From contig NC_066588.1 of assembly GCF_905475345.1 (NCBI RefSeq), positions 10,170,501 through 10,234,500 of the forward strand: a stretch of DNA of 64,000 nucleotides, in the 5' to 3' direction. Origin of the DNA: Vespula vulgaris. Taxonomy: Eukaryota > Arthropoda > Insecta > Hymenoptera > Vespidae. The notes under the pieces are model-generated. The model saw nothing but the letters and a program-made list of their open reading frames with translations. It ran no database searches and had not been told where the DNA came from. Positions 11,801 through 23,529 of this stretch are shown here, piece after piece (positions within the stretch are counted from its first letter, which is position 1; the number at the start of each line of letters is the position of its first letter). Both the position numbers and the translations under genes were made by a program.

Positions 11801-14510
11801 GACCCCGGTCCGGTTGCTCTAGGTGCTACCGTGTCGGAGAAAAATATTCTTAAATAAAAATATTTTTTTCCTTTTTTCCCATTAAACAGGTATAACTCGG
11901 CTCCTATTGGTCTCATCTGGACGAAAAAAATATGGGCGTAGAGGGCGCGACGAGCCCTTTCGAATGACCCCGGTCCGGTTCTCCTAGGTGCTATAGTTTT
12001 GGAGAAAAAAATTGTTAAAGAAAAATTTTTTTTTCCTTTGTTCCCTTTAAACCGTTATAACTCGGCTCCTGTTGGTCCGATCTGGACGAAAAAAATTTGG
12101 GCGTAGAGGGCGCGACGAGCCATTTCCAATGACCCCGGTCCGGTTCTCCTAGGTGCTATAGTTTCGGAGAAAAAAATTGTTAAAGAAAAATTTTTTTTTC
12201 CTTCGTTCCCTTTAAACCGTTATAACTCGGCTCCTATTGGTCCGATCTGGACGAAAAAAATATGGGCGTAGAGTGCGCGACGAGCCCTTTCGAATGACCC
12301 CGGTCCGGTTCTCTTAGGTGCTATAGTTTCGGAGAAAAAAATTCTTAAAGAAAAATTTTTTTTTCCTTTGTTCCCTTTAAACCGTTATAACTCGGCTCCT
12401 GTTGGTCCGATCTGGACGAAAAAAATTTGGGCGTAGAGGGCGCGACGAGCCCTTTCCAATGACCCCGGTCCGGTTCTCCTAGGTGCTATAGTTTCGGAGA
12501 AAAAAATTGTTAAAGAAAAATTTTTCTTTCCTTCGTTCCCTTTAAACCGTTATAACTCGGCTCCTATTGGTCCGATCTGGACTAAAAAAATATGGGCGTA
12601 GAGTGCGCGACGAGCCCTTTCGAATTACCCCGGTCCGGTTCTCTTAGGTGCTATAGTTTCGGAGAAAAAAATTCTTAAAGAAAAATTTTTTTTCCTTTGT
12701 TCCCTTTAAACCGTTATAACTCGGCTGCTATTGGTCCGATCTGGACGAAAAAAATATGGGCCTAGAGGGCGCGACGAGCCATTTCCAATGACCCCGGTCC
12801 GGTTCTCCCACGTTCTATAGTTTCGAAGAAAAAAATTGTTAAAGAAAAATTTTTTTTCCTTTGTTCCCTTTAAACCGTTATAACTCGGCTCGTATTGGTC
12901 CGATCTGGACGAAAAAAATATGGGCGTAGAGGGGGCGACGAGCCCTTTCCAATGACCCGGGTCCGGTTCTCCTACGTTCTATAGTTTCGAAGAAAAAAAT
13001 TGTTAAAGAAAAATTTTTTTTCCTTTGTTCCCTTTAAACCGTTATAACTCGGCTCTTATTGGTCCGATCTGGACGAAAAAAATATGGGCGTAGAGGGGGC
13101 GACGAGCCCTTTCCAATGACCCCGGTCCGGTTCTCCTAGGTGCTATAGTTTCGGAGAAAAAAATTGTTAAAGAAAAATTTTTTTTTCCTTTGTTCCCTTT
13201 AAACCGTTATAACTCGGCTCCTGTTGGTCCGATCTGGACGAAAAAAATTTGGGCGTAGAGGGCGCGACGAGCCCTTTCCAATGACCCCGGTCCGGTTCTC
13301 CTAGGTGCTATAGTTTCGGAGAAAAAAATTGTTAAAGAAAAATTTTTCTTTCCTTCGTTCCCTTTAAACCGTTATAACTCGGCTCCTATTGGTCCGATCT
13401 GGACTAAAAAAATATGGGCGTAGAGTGCGCGACGAGCCCTTTCGAATTACCCCGGTCCGGTTCTCTTAGGTGCTATAGTTTCGGAGAAAAAAATTCTTAA
13501 AGAAAAATTTTTTTTCCTTTGTTCCCTTTAAACCGTTATAACTCGGCTGCTATTGGTCCGATCTGGACGAAAAAGATATGGGCCTAGAGGGCGCGACGAG
13601 CCATTTCCAATGACCCCGGTCCGGTTCTCCCACGTTCTATAGTTTCGAAGAAAAAAATTGTTAAAGAAAAATTTTTTTTCCTTTGTTCCCTTTAAACCGT
13701 TATAACTCGGCTCGTATTGTTCCGATCTGGACGAAAAAAATATGGGCGTAGAGGGGGCGACGAGCCCTTTCCAATGACCCCGGTCCGGTTCTCCTAGGTG
13801 CTATAGTTTCGGAGAAAAAAATTGTTAAAGAAAAATATTTTTTTCCTTTGTTCTCTTTAAACCGTTATAACTCGGCTCCTATTGGTCCGATCTGGACGGA
13901 AAAAATATGGGCGTAGAGGGCGCGGCGAGCACTTTCCAACGACCCCGGTCCGGTTCTCCTAGATGCTATAGTTTCGGAGAAAAAAATTGTTAAAGAAAAA
14001 GTTTTTTTCCTTTGTTCCGTTTAAACCGTTATAACTCGGCTCCTATTGGTCCGATCTGGACGAAAAAAATATGGGCGTAGAGGGCGCGAAGAGCCCTTTC
14101 CAACGACCCCGGTCCGGTTCTCCTAGGTGCTATAGTTTCGGAGAAAAAAATTGTTAAAGACAAAATTTTTTTTTCCTTTGTTCCCTTTAAACCGTTATAA
14201 CTCGGCTCCTGTTAGCCCGATCTGGACGAAAAAAATATGGGCGTAGAGGGCGCGACGAGCCCTTTCCAACGACCCCGGTCCGGTTTCTCTAGGTGCTACC
14301 GTGTCGGAGAAAAATATTCTTAAATAAAAATATTTTTTTCCTTTTTTCCCATTAAACAGGTATAACTCGGCTCCTATTGGTCTCATCTGGACGAAAAAAA
14401 AGGTCGTAGAGGACGCGAAGAACCCGTTCCAATGACCCCGGTCCGGTTGCTCCAGGTGCTATCGTTTCGGAGAAAAAATTGTTAAATAAAAATATTTTTT
14501 TCCTTTGTTC
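8835..14510 (+). repeat. 30-monomer HOR, copy 2 plus start of copy 3
   Basis: Repeats the preceding 4.93-kb unit in the same monomer order; marker monomers at 9260 and 14195 are 4,935 bp apart. The third copy is truncated: it continues through the F1/F3 hybrid at 14195 and the F5/F2 hybrid near 14360. It then departs near 14,510, where a tgttggtcc monomer replaces the expected ctcgtattgg monomer. Differences seen by eye are few, for example gccacttcc at 7186 against gccatttcc at 12,121, and gaaaattattc near 9,374 against gaaaaatattc near 14,309. Confidence 0.9.
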
Positions 14511-17500
14511 CCTTTAAACCGTTATAACTCGGCTCCTGTTGGTCCGATCTGGACGAAAAAAATTTGGGCGTAGAGGGCGCGACGAGCCCTTTCCAATGAC
14601 CCCGGTCCGGTTCTTCTAGGTGCTATAGTTTCGGAGAAAAAAATTGTTAAAGAAAAATTTTTTTTTCCTTTGTTCCCTTTAAACCGTTATAACTCGGCTG
14701 CTATTGGTCCGATCTGGACGAAAAAAATATGGGCCTAGAGGGCGCGACGAGCCATTTCCAATGACCCCGGTCCGGTTCTCCTACGTTCTATAGTTTCGAA
14801 GAAAAAAATTGTTAAAGAAAAATTTTTTTTCCTTTGTTCCCTTTAAACCGTTATAACTCGGCTCTTATTGGTCCGATCTGGACGAAAAAAATATGGGCGT
14901 AGAGGGGGCGACGAGCCCTTTCCAATGACCCCGGTCCGGTTCTCCTAGGTGCTATATTTTCGGAGAAAAAAATTGTTAAAGAAAAATTTTTTTTCCTTTG
15001 TTCCCTTTAAACCGTTATAACTCGGCTCCTATTGGTCCTATCTGGACGAAAAAAATATGGTTGCAGAGGGTGTGAGGAACCCATTCCAATAACCCCGGTC
15101 CGGTTGCTCTAGGTGCTACAGTGTCGGAGAAAAATATTCTTAAATAAAAATATTTTTTTCCTTTTTTCCCATTAAACAGGTATAACTCGGCTCCTATTGG
15201 TCTCATCTGGACGAAAAAAATATGGGCGTAGAGGGCGCGACGAGCCCTTTCGAATGACCCCGGTCCGGTTCTCATAGGTGCTATAGTTTTGGAGAAAAAA
15301 ATTGTTAAAGAAAAATTTTTTTTTCCTTTGTTCCCTTTAAACCGTTATATCTCGGCTCCTGTTGGTCCGATCTGGACGAAAAAAATTTGGGCGTAGAGGG
15401 CGCGACGAGCCCTTTCCAATGACCCCGGTCCGGTTCTCCTAGATGCTATAGTTTCGGAGAAAAAAATTGTTTAAGAAAAATTTTTTTTTCCTTCGTTCCC
15501 TTTAAACCGTTATAACTCGGCTCCTGTTGGTCCGATCTGGTCGAAAAAAATATGCGCGTAGAGTGCGCGACGAGCCCTTTCGAATGACCCCGGTCCGGTT
15601 CTCTTAGGTGCTATAGTTTCGGAGAAAAAAATTCTTAAAGAAAAATTTTTTTTCCTTTGTTCCCTTTAAACCGTTATAACTCGGCTGCTATTGGTCCGAT
15701 CTGGACGAAAAAAATATGGGCCTAGAGGGCGCGACGAACCATTTCCAATGACCCCGGTCCGGTTCTCCCACGTTCTATAGTTTCGAAGAACAAAATTGTT
15801 AAAGAAAAATTTTTTTTCCTTTGTTCCCTTTAAACCGTTATAACTCGGCTCCTGTTGGTCCGATCTGGACGAAAAAAATTTGGGCGTAGAGGGCGCGACG
15901 AGCCCTTTCCAATGACCCCGGTCCGGTTCTCCTAGGTGCTATAGTTTCGGAGAAAAAAATTGTTAAAGAAAAATTTTTTTTCCTTCGTTCCCTTTAAACC
16001 GTTATAACTCGGCTCCTATTGGTCCGATCTGGACGAAAAAAATATGGTTGCAGAGGGTGTGAAGAACCCATTCCAATAACCCCGGTCCGGTTGCTCTAGG
16101 TGCTACCGTGTCGGAGAAAAATATTCTTAAATAAAAATATTTTTTTCCTTTTTTCCCTTTAAACAGGTATATCTCGGCTCCTACTGGTCCGATCTGGACG
16201 AAAAAAAAGGTCGTAGAGGACGCGAAGAACCCGTTCCAATGACCCCGGTCCGGTTGCTCCAGGTGCTATCGTTTTGGAGAAAAAATTGTTAAATAAAAAT
16301 TTTTTTTTCCTTTGTTCCCTTTAAACCGTTATAACTCGGCTCCTATTGGTCCGATCTGGACGAAAAAAATATGGTTGCAGAGGGTGTGAAGAACCCATTC
16401 CAATAACCCCGGTCCGGTTGCTCTAGGTGCTACCGTGTCGGAGAAAAATATTCTTAAATAAAAATATTTTTTTCCTTTTTTCCCTTTAAACAGGTATAAC
16501 TCGGCTCCTACTGGTCCGATCTGGACGAAAAAAAAGGTCGTAGAGGACGCGAAGAACCCGTTCCAATGACCCCGGTCCGGTTGCTCCAGGTGCTATCGTT
16601 TTGGAGAAAAAATTGTTAAATAAAAATATTTTTTTCCTTTGTTACTTTTAAACCGTTATAACTCGGCTCCTATCGGTCCGATCTGGACGAAGACAATATG
16701 GTCGTAGAGGATGCGAGGAACCCTTTCCAATGACCCCGGTCCGGTTGCTCTAGGTGCTACCGTGTCGGAGAAAAATATTCTTAAATAAAAATATTTTTTT
16801 CCTTTTTTCCCATTAAACAGGTATAACTCGGCTCCTATTGGTCTCATCTGGACGAAAAAAATATGGGCGTAGAGGGCGCGACGACCCCTTTCGAATGACC
16901 CCTGTCCGGTTCTCCTAGGTGCTATAGTTTTGGAGAAAAAAATTGTTAAAGAAAAATTTTTTTTTCCTTTGTTCCCTTTAAACCGTTATAACTCGGCTCC
17001 TGTTGGTCCGATCTGGACGAAAAATTTTGGGCGTAGAGGGCGCGACGAGCCCTTTCCAATGACCCCGGTCCGGTTCTCCTAGGTGCTATAGTTTCGGAGA
17101 AAAAAATTGTTAAAGAAAAATTTTTTTTTCCTTCGTTCCCTTTAAACCGTTATAACTCGGCTCCTATTGGTCCGATCTCGACGAAAAAAATATGGGCGTA
17201 GAGTGCGCGACGAGCCCTTTCGAATGACCCCGGTCCGGTTCTCTTAGGTGCTATAGTTTCGGAGAAAAAAATTCTTAAAGAAATATTTTTTTTCCTTTGT
17301 TCCCTTTAAACCGTTATAACTCGGCTGCTATTGGTCCGATCTGGACGAAAAAAATATGGGCCCAGAAGGCGCGACGAACCATTTCCAATGACCCCGGTCC
17401 GGTTCTCCCACGTTCTATAGTTTCGAAGAACAAAATTGTTAAAGAAAAATTTTTTTTCCTTTGTTCCCTTTAAACCGTTATAACTCGCCTCCTATTGGTC

Positions 17501-17561
17501 CGATTTGGACGAAAAAAATATGGGCGTAGAGGGCGCGACGAGCCCTTTCTAATGACCCCGG
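14511..17561 (+). repeat. Mosaic satellite block with F4-F2 dimer
   Basis: F1-rich monomers alternate with F4, F2 and F3 copies without a long regular period. Within it, starts at 16002 (F4), 16167 (F2), 16329 (F4), 16494 (F2) and 16656 (F3) define two successive 327-bp F4-F2 dimers. These dimers share the marker cgttttggag in the F2 copies. A private marker gaagaacaaaattg occurs near 15,785 and 17,425, about 1,640 bp (10 monomers) apart. Confidence 0.75.
16002..16655 (+). repeat. 327-bp dimer (F4-F2) x2
   Basis: Two consecutive F4-F2 pairs, 16002-16328 and 16329-16655, each 165 + 162 bp. Both F2 copies carry cgttttggagaaaaaattg, a T not seen in most F2 copies, so the pair looks like a direct local duplication of one dimer. 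Confidence 0.85.
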
Positions 17562-19365
17562 TCCGGTTCTCCTAGATGCTATAGTTTCGGAGAAAAAGAT
17601 TGCTAAAGAAAAATTTTTTTTTCCTTTGTTCCCTTTAAACCGTTATAACTCGGCTCCTGTTGGCCCGATCTGGACGAAAAAAATATGGGCGTAGAGGGCG
17701 CGACGAGCCCTTTCCAACGACCCCGGTACGGTTCTCCTACGTTCTATAGTTTCGGAGAAAAAAATTGTTAAAGAAAAATTTTTTTTCCTTTGTTCCCTTT
17801 AAACCGTTATAACTCGGCTCCTATTGGTCCGATCTGGACGAAAAAAATATGGGCGTAGAGGGCGCGACGAGCCCTTTCCAATGACCCCGGTGCGGTACTC
17901 CTAGGTGCTATAGTTTCGGATAAAAAAATTGTTAAAGAAAAATTTTTTTTTCCTTTGTTCCCTTTAAACCGTTATAACTCGGCTCCTATTGGTCCGATCT
18001 GGGCGGAAAAAATATGGGCGCAGAGGGCGCGGCGAGCCCTTTCAATGACCCCGGTCCGGTTCTCCTAGGTGCTATAGTTTCGGAGAAAAAAATTGTTAAA
18101 GAAAAATTTTTTTTCCTTTGTTCCCTTTAAACCGTTATAACTCGGCTCCTGTTGGCCCGATCTGGACGAAAAAAATATGGGCGTAGAGGGCGCGACGAGC
18201 CCTTTCCAACGACCCCGGTCCGGTTGCTCCAGGTGCTATCGTTTCGGAGAAAAAATTGTTAAATAAAAATATTTTTTTCCTTTGTTACCTTTAAACCGTT
18301 ATAACTCGGCTCCTATTGGTCCGATCTGGACGAAGACAATATGGTCGTAGAGGATGCGAGGAACCCTTTCCAATGACCCCGGTCCGGTTGCTCTAGGTGC
18401 TACCGTGTCGGAGAAAAATATTCTTAAATAAAAATATTTTTTTCCTTTTTTCCCATTAAACAGGTTTAACTCGGCTCCTATTGGTCTCATCTGGACGAAA
18501 AAAAAGGTCGTAGAGGACGCGAAGAACCCGTTCCAATGACCCCGGTCCGGTTGCTCCAGGTGCTATCGTTTCGGAGAAAAAATTGTTAAATAAAAATATT
18601 TTTTTCCTTTGTTACCTTTAAACCGTTATAACTCGGCTCCTATTGGTCCGATCTGGACGAAGACAATATGGTCGTAGAGGATGCGAGGAACCCTTTCCAA
18701 TGACCCCGGTCCGGTTGCTCTAGGTGCTACCGTGTCGGAGAAAAATATTCTTAAATAAAAATATTTTTTTCCTTTTTTCCCTTTAAACAGGTATAACTCG
18801 GCTCCTACTGGTCCGAACTGGACGAAAAAAAAGGTCGTAGAGGACGCGAAGAACCCGTTCCAATGACCCCGGTTCGGTTGCTCCAGGTGCTATCGTTTCG
18901 GAGAAAAAATTGTTAAATAAAAATATTTTTTTCCTTTGTTACCTTTAAACCGTGATAACTCGGCTCCTATTGGTCCGAACTGGACGAAGACAATATGGTC
19001 GTAGAGGATGCGAGGAACCCTTTCCAATGACCCCGGTCCGGTTGCTCTAGGTGCTACCGTGTCGGAGAAAAATATTCTTAAATAAAAATATTTTTTTCCT
19101 TTTTTCCCATTAAACAGGTATAACTCGGCTCCTATTGGTCTCATCTGGACGAAAAAAATATGGGCGTAGAGGGCGCGACGAGCCCTTTCGAATGACCCCG
19201 GTCCGGTTGCTCCAGGTGCTATCGTTTCGGAGAAAAAATTGTTAAATGAAAATATTTTTTTCCTTTGTTACCTTTAAACCGTTATAACTCGGCTCCTATT
19301 GGTCCGATCTGGACGAAAAAAATATGGTTGCAGAGGGTGTGAAGAACCCATTCCAATAACCCCGG
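17562..19365 (+). repeat. 11-monomer HOR, copy 1 (1,804 bp)
   Basis: The marker agattgctaaag at about 17597 recurs at 19401, and the minus-strand open frames starting at 18299 and 18890 recur at 20103 and 20694, all exactly 1,804 bp apart. The unit contains F1 copies with ggcccgatctgg and gggcggaaaaaatatggg, then F3, F5/F2 hybrid, F3, F2, F3 (gtgataactcgg, tccgaactgg), F5 and F4. Shared private changes include ccctttcaatg (one base shorter) and caggtttaactcgg. Confidence 0.9.
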
Positions 19366-21169
19366 TCCGGTTCTCCTAGATGCTATAGTTTCGGAGAAAA
19401 AGATTGCTAAAGAAAAATTTTTTTTTCCTTTGTTCCCTTTAAACCGTTATAACTCGGCTCCTGTTGGCCCGATCTGGACGAAAAAAATATGGGCGTAGAG
19501 GGCGCGACGAGCCCTTTCCAACGACCCCGGTACGGTTCTCCTACGTTCTATAGTTTCGGAGTAAAAAATTGTTAAAGAAAAATTTTTTTTCCTTTGTTCC
19601 CTTTAAACCGTTATAACTCGGCTCCTATTGGTCCGATCTGGACGAAAAAAATATGGGCGTAGAGGGCGCGACGAGCCCTTTCCAATGACCCCGGTCCGGT
19701 ACTCCTGGGTGCTATAGTTTCGGATAAAAAAATTGTTAAAGAAAAATTTTTTTTTCCTTTGTTCCCTTTAAACCGTTATAACTCGGCTCCTATTGGTCCG
19801 ATCTGGGCGGAAAAAATATGGGCGCAGAGGGCGCGGCGAGCCCTTTCAATGACCGCGGTCCGGTTCTCCTAGGTGCTATAGTTTCGGAGAAAAAAATTGT
19901 TAAAGAAAAATTTTTTTTCCTTTGTTCCCTTTAAACCGTTATAACTCGGCTCCTGTTGGCCCGATCTGGACGAAAAAAATATGGGCGTAGAGGGCGCGAC
20001 GAGCCCTTTCCAACGACCCCGGTCCGGTTGCTCCAGGTGCTATCGTTTCGGAGAAAAAATTGTTAAACAAAAATATTTTTTTCCTTTGTTACCTTTAAAC
20101 CGTTATAACTCGGCTCCTATTGGTCCGATCTGGACGAAGACAATATGGTCGTAGAGGATGCGAGGAACCCTTTCCAATGACCCCGGTCCGGTTGCTCTAG
20201 GTGCTACCGTGTCGGAGAAAAATATTCTTAAATAAAAATATTTTTTTCCTTTTTTCCCATTAAACAGGTTTAACTCGGCTCCTATTGGTCTCATCTGGAC
20301 GAAAAAAAAGGTCGTAGAGGACGCGAAGAACCCGTTCCAATGACCCCGGTCCGGTTGCTCCAGGTGCTATCGTTTCGGAGAAAAAATTGTTAAATAAAAA
20401 TATTTTTTTCCTTTGTTACCTTTAAACCGTTATAACTCGGCTCCTATTGGTCCGATCTGGACGAAGACAATATGGTCGTAGAGGATGCGAGGAACCCTTT
20501 CCAATGACCCCGGTCCGGTTGCTCTAGGTGCTACCGTGTCGGAGAAAAATATTCTTAAATAAAAATATTTTTTTCCTTTTTTCCCTTTATACAGGTATAA
20601 CTCGGCTCCTACTGGTCCGATCTGGACGAAAAAAAAGGTCGTAGAGGACGCGAAGAACCCGTTCCAATGACCCCGGTTCGGTTGCTCCAGGTGCTATCGT
20701 TTCGGAGAAAAAATTGTTAAATAAAAATATTTTTTTCCTTTGTTACCTTTAAACCGTGATAACTCGGCTCCTATTGGTCCGAACTGGACGAAGACAATAT
20801 GGTCGTAGAGGATGCGAGGAACCCTTTCCAATGACCCCGGTCCGGTTGCTCTAGGTGCTACCGTGTCGGAGAAAAATATTCTTAAATAAAAATATTTTTT
20901 TCCTTTTTTCCCATTAAACAGGTATAACTCGGCTCCTATTGATCTCATCTGGACGAAAAAAATATGGGCGTAGAGGGCGCGACGAGCCCTTTCGAATGAC
21001 CCCGGTCCGGTTGCTCCAGGTGCTATCGTTTCGGAGAAAAAATTGTTAAATGAAAATATTTTTTTCCTTTGTTACTTTTAAACCGTTATAACTCGGCTCC
21101 TATTGGTCCGATCTGGACGAAAAAAATATGGTTGCAGAGGGTGTGAAGAACCCATTCCAATAACCCCGG
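19366..21169 (+). repeat. 11-monomer HOR, copy 2 (1,804 bp)
   Basis: Second copy of the preceding unit. The junction between copies lies in a hybrid monomer near 19,360, where an F4 left half (tggttgcagagg) joins an F1 right half (ggttctcctagatgc). At the corresponding end of this copy, near 21,170, the F4 left half instead continues into an F3/F4-type right half (with gtccagatgctctagg). That difference marks the edge of the duplicated tract. Confidence 0.88.
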
Positions 21170-22253
21170 TCCAGATGCTCTAGGTGCTACCGTGTCGGAG
21201 AAAAATATTCTTAAATAAAAATATTTTTTTCCTTTTTTCCCTTTAAACAGGTATAACTCGGCTCCTACTGGTCCGATCTGGACGAAAAAAAAGGTCGTAG
21301 AGGACGCGAAGAACCCGTTCCAATGACCCCGGTTCGGTTGCTCCAGGTGCTATCGTTTCGGAGAAAAAATTGTTAAATAAAAATATTTTTTTCCTTTGTT
21401 ACCTTTAAACCGTTATAACTCGGCTCCTATTGGTCCGATCTGGACGAAGACAATATGGTCGTAGAGGATGCGAGGAACCCTTTCCAATGACCCCGGTCCG
21501 GTTGCTCTAGGTGCTACCGTGTCGGAGAAAAATATTCTTAAATAAAAATATTTTTTTCCTTTTTTCCCATTAAACAGGTATAACTCGGCTCCTATTGGTC
21601 TCATCTGGACGAAAAAAATATGGGCGTAGAGGGCGCGACGAGCCCTTTCGAATGACCCCGGTCCGGTTGCTCCAGGTGCTATCGTTTCGGAGAAAAAATT
21701 GTTAAATGAAAATATTTTTTTCCTTTGTTACCTTTAAACCGTTATAACTCGGCTCCTGTTGGTCCGATCTGGACGAAAAAAATATGGTTGCAGAGGGTGT
21801 GAAGAACCCATTCCAATAACCCCGGTCCGGTGCTCTAGGTGCTACCGTGTCGGAGAAAAATATTCTTAAATAAAAATATTTTTTTCCTTTGTTCCCTTTA
21901 AACCGTTATAACTCGGCTCCTATTGGTCCGATCTGGACGAAAAAAATATGGGCGTAGAGAGCGCGACGAGCCCTTTCCAATGACCCCGGTCCGGTACTCC
22001 TAGGTGCTATAGTTTCGGAGAAAAAAATTGTTAAAGAAAAATTTTTTTTTCCTTTGTTCCCTTTAAACCGTTATAACTCGGCTCCTATTGGTCCGATCTG
22101 GGCGGAAAAAATATGGGCGCAGAGGGCGCGGCGAGCCCTTTCAATGACCCCGGTCCGGTTCTCCTAGGTGCTATAGTTTCGGAGAAAAAAATTGTTGAAG
22201 AAAAATTTTTTTTCCTTTGTTCCCTTAAAACCGTTATAACTCGGCTCCTGTTG
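21170..22253 (+). repeat. Mosaic satellite block between HORs
   Basis: A tetramer-like run F2, F3 (21413), F5 (21578), F4 is followed by F1 copies with gggcggaaaaaatatggg and ggcccgatctgg that also occur inside the neighbouring 1,804-bp and 2,631-bp units. A two-base deletion is visible at about 21,830 (ggtccggtgctctagg). Nothing other than satellite is present. Confidence 0.8.
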
Positions 22254-23434
22254 GCCCGATCTGGACGAAAAAAATATGGGCGTAGAGGGCGCGACGAGCC
22301 CTTTCCAACGACCCCGGTCCGGTTGCTCCAGGTGCTATCGTTTCGGAGAAAAAATTGTTAAATAAAAATATTTTTTTCCTTTGTTACCTTTAAACGGTTA
22401 TAACTCGGCTCCTATTGGTCCGATCTGGACGAAGACAATATGGTCGTAGAGGATGCGAGGAACCCTTTCCAATGACCCCGGTCCGGTTGCTCTAGGTGCT
22501 ACCGTGTCGGAGAAAAATATTCTTAAATAAAAATATTTTTTTCCTTTTTTCCCATTAAACAGGTTTAACTCGGCTCCTATTGGTCTCATCTGGACGAAAA
22601 AAAAGGTCGTAGAGGACGCGAAGAAACCGTTCCAATGACCCCGGTCCGGTTGCTCCAGGTGCTATCGTTTCGGAGAAAAAATTGTTAAATAAAAATATTT
22701 TTTTCCTTTGTTACCTTTAAACCGTTATAACTCGGCTCCTATTGGTCCGATCTGCACGAAGACAATATGGTCGTAGAGGATGCGAGGAACCCTTTCCAAT
22801 GACCCCGGTCCGGTTGCTCTAGGTGCTACCGTGTCGGAGAAAAATATTCTTAAATAAAAATATTTTTTTCCTTTTTTCTCATTAAACAGGTATAACTCTG
22901 CTCCTATTTGTCTCATCTGGACGACAAAAATATGGGCGTAGAGGGCGCGACGAGCCCTTTCGAATGGCCCCGGTCCGGTTCTCCTAGGTGCTATAGTTTT
23001 GGAGAAAAAAATTGTTAAAGAAAAATTTTTTTTTCCTTTGTTCCCTTTAAACCGTTATAACTCGGCTCCTGTTGGTCCGATCTGGACTAAAAAAATTTGG
23101 GCGTAGAGGGCGCGACGAGCCCTTTCCAATGACCCCGCTCCGGTTCTCCTAGGTGCTATACTTTCGGAGAAAAAAATTGTTAAAGAAAAATTTTTTTTTC
23201 CTTTGTTCCCTTTAAACCGTTATAACTCAGCTCCTATTGGTCCGATCTGGACGAAAAAAATATGGGCGTAGAGGGTGCGACGAGCCCTTTCGATTGACCC
23301 CGGTCCGGTTCTCCTAGGTGCTATATCTTTGGAGAAAAAAATTGTTAAAGAAAAATTTTTTTTTCCTTTGTTCCCTTTAAACCGTTATAACTCGGCTCCT
23401 GTTGGTCCGATCTGGACGAAAAAAATTTGGGCGT

Positions 23435-23455
23435 AGAGGGCGCGACGAGCCCTTT
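23435..23455 (+). other. Hairpin-forming inverted repeat in F1 GC-rich half
   Basis: AGAGGGC (23435-23441), a seven-base loop gcgacga, and GCCCTTT (23449-23455) can pair over seven positions (six Watson-Crick pairs and one G-T). The element is present in standard F1 and F5 copies. F4 keeps the core stem with GGGT and ACCC (30503-30506 and 30514-30517), while F2 loses it. Confidence 0.6.
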
Positions 23456-23499
23456 CCAATGACCCCGGTCGGGTTCTCCTAGGTGCTATAGTTTCGGAG

Positions 23500-23529
23500 A
23501 AAAAAATTGTTAAAGAAAAATTTTTTTTT
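23500..23529 (+). other. A-tract/T-tract block
   Basis: A run of seven A, then ttgttaaag, five A and nine T, contains the dyad AAAAATTTTT and several A-tracts. A second A-tract of seven lies in the left half after gacg. Adjacent A-tracts are known to favour curved or stiff DNA and poor or phased nucleosome placement; the effect here is inferred. The T run varies from about 7 to 9 between copies. Confidence 0.6.

Noticed and set aside
18890..19144. 84-aa minus-strand frame repeated at 20,694
   Set aside because: It is the same satellite frame extended by chance through point changes (gtgataactcgg, tccgaactgg) and duplicated with the 1,804-bp unit; not evidence of a gene.
22113..22361. Plus-strand 82-aa open frame
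   Set aside because: It arises from one-base deletions in two F1 copies (tttcaatg) that happen to remove stops. Equivalent copies 1.8 and 2.6 kb away are not open over the same length.
23500..23529. Poly-A/poly-T block as retroposon tail or terminator
   Set aside because: It recurs once per monomer at a fixed place in the satellite, with no target-site duplication or attached element.
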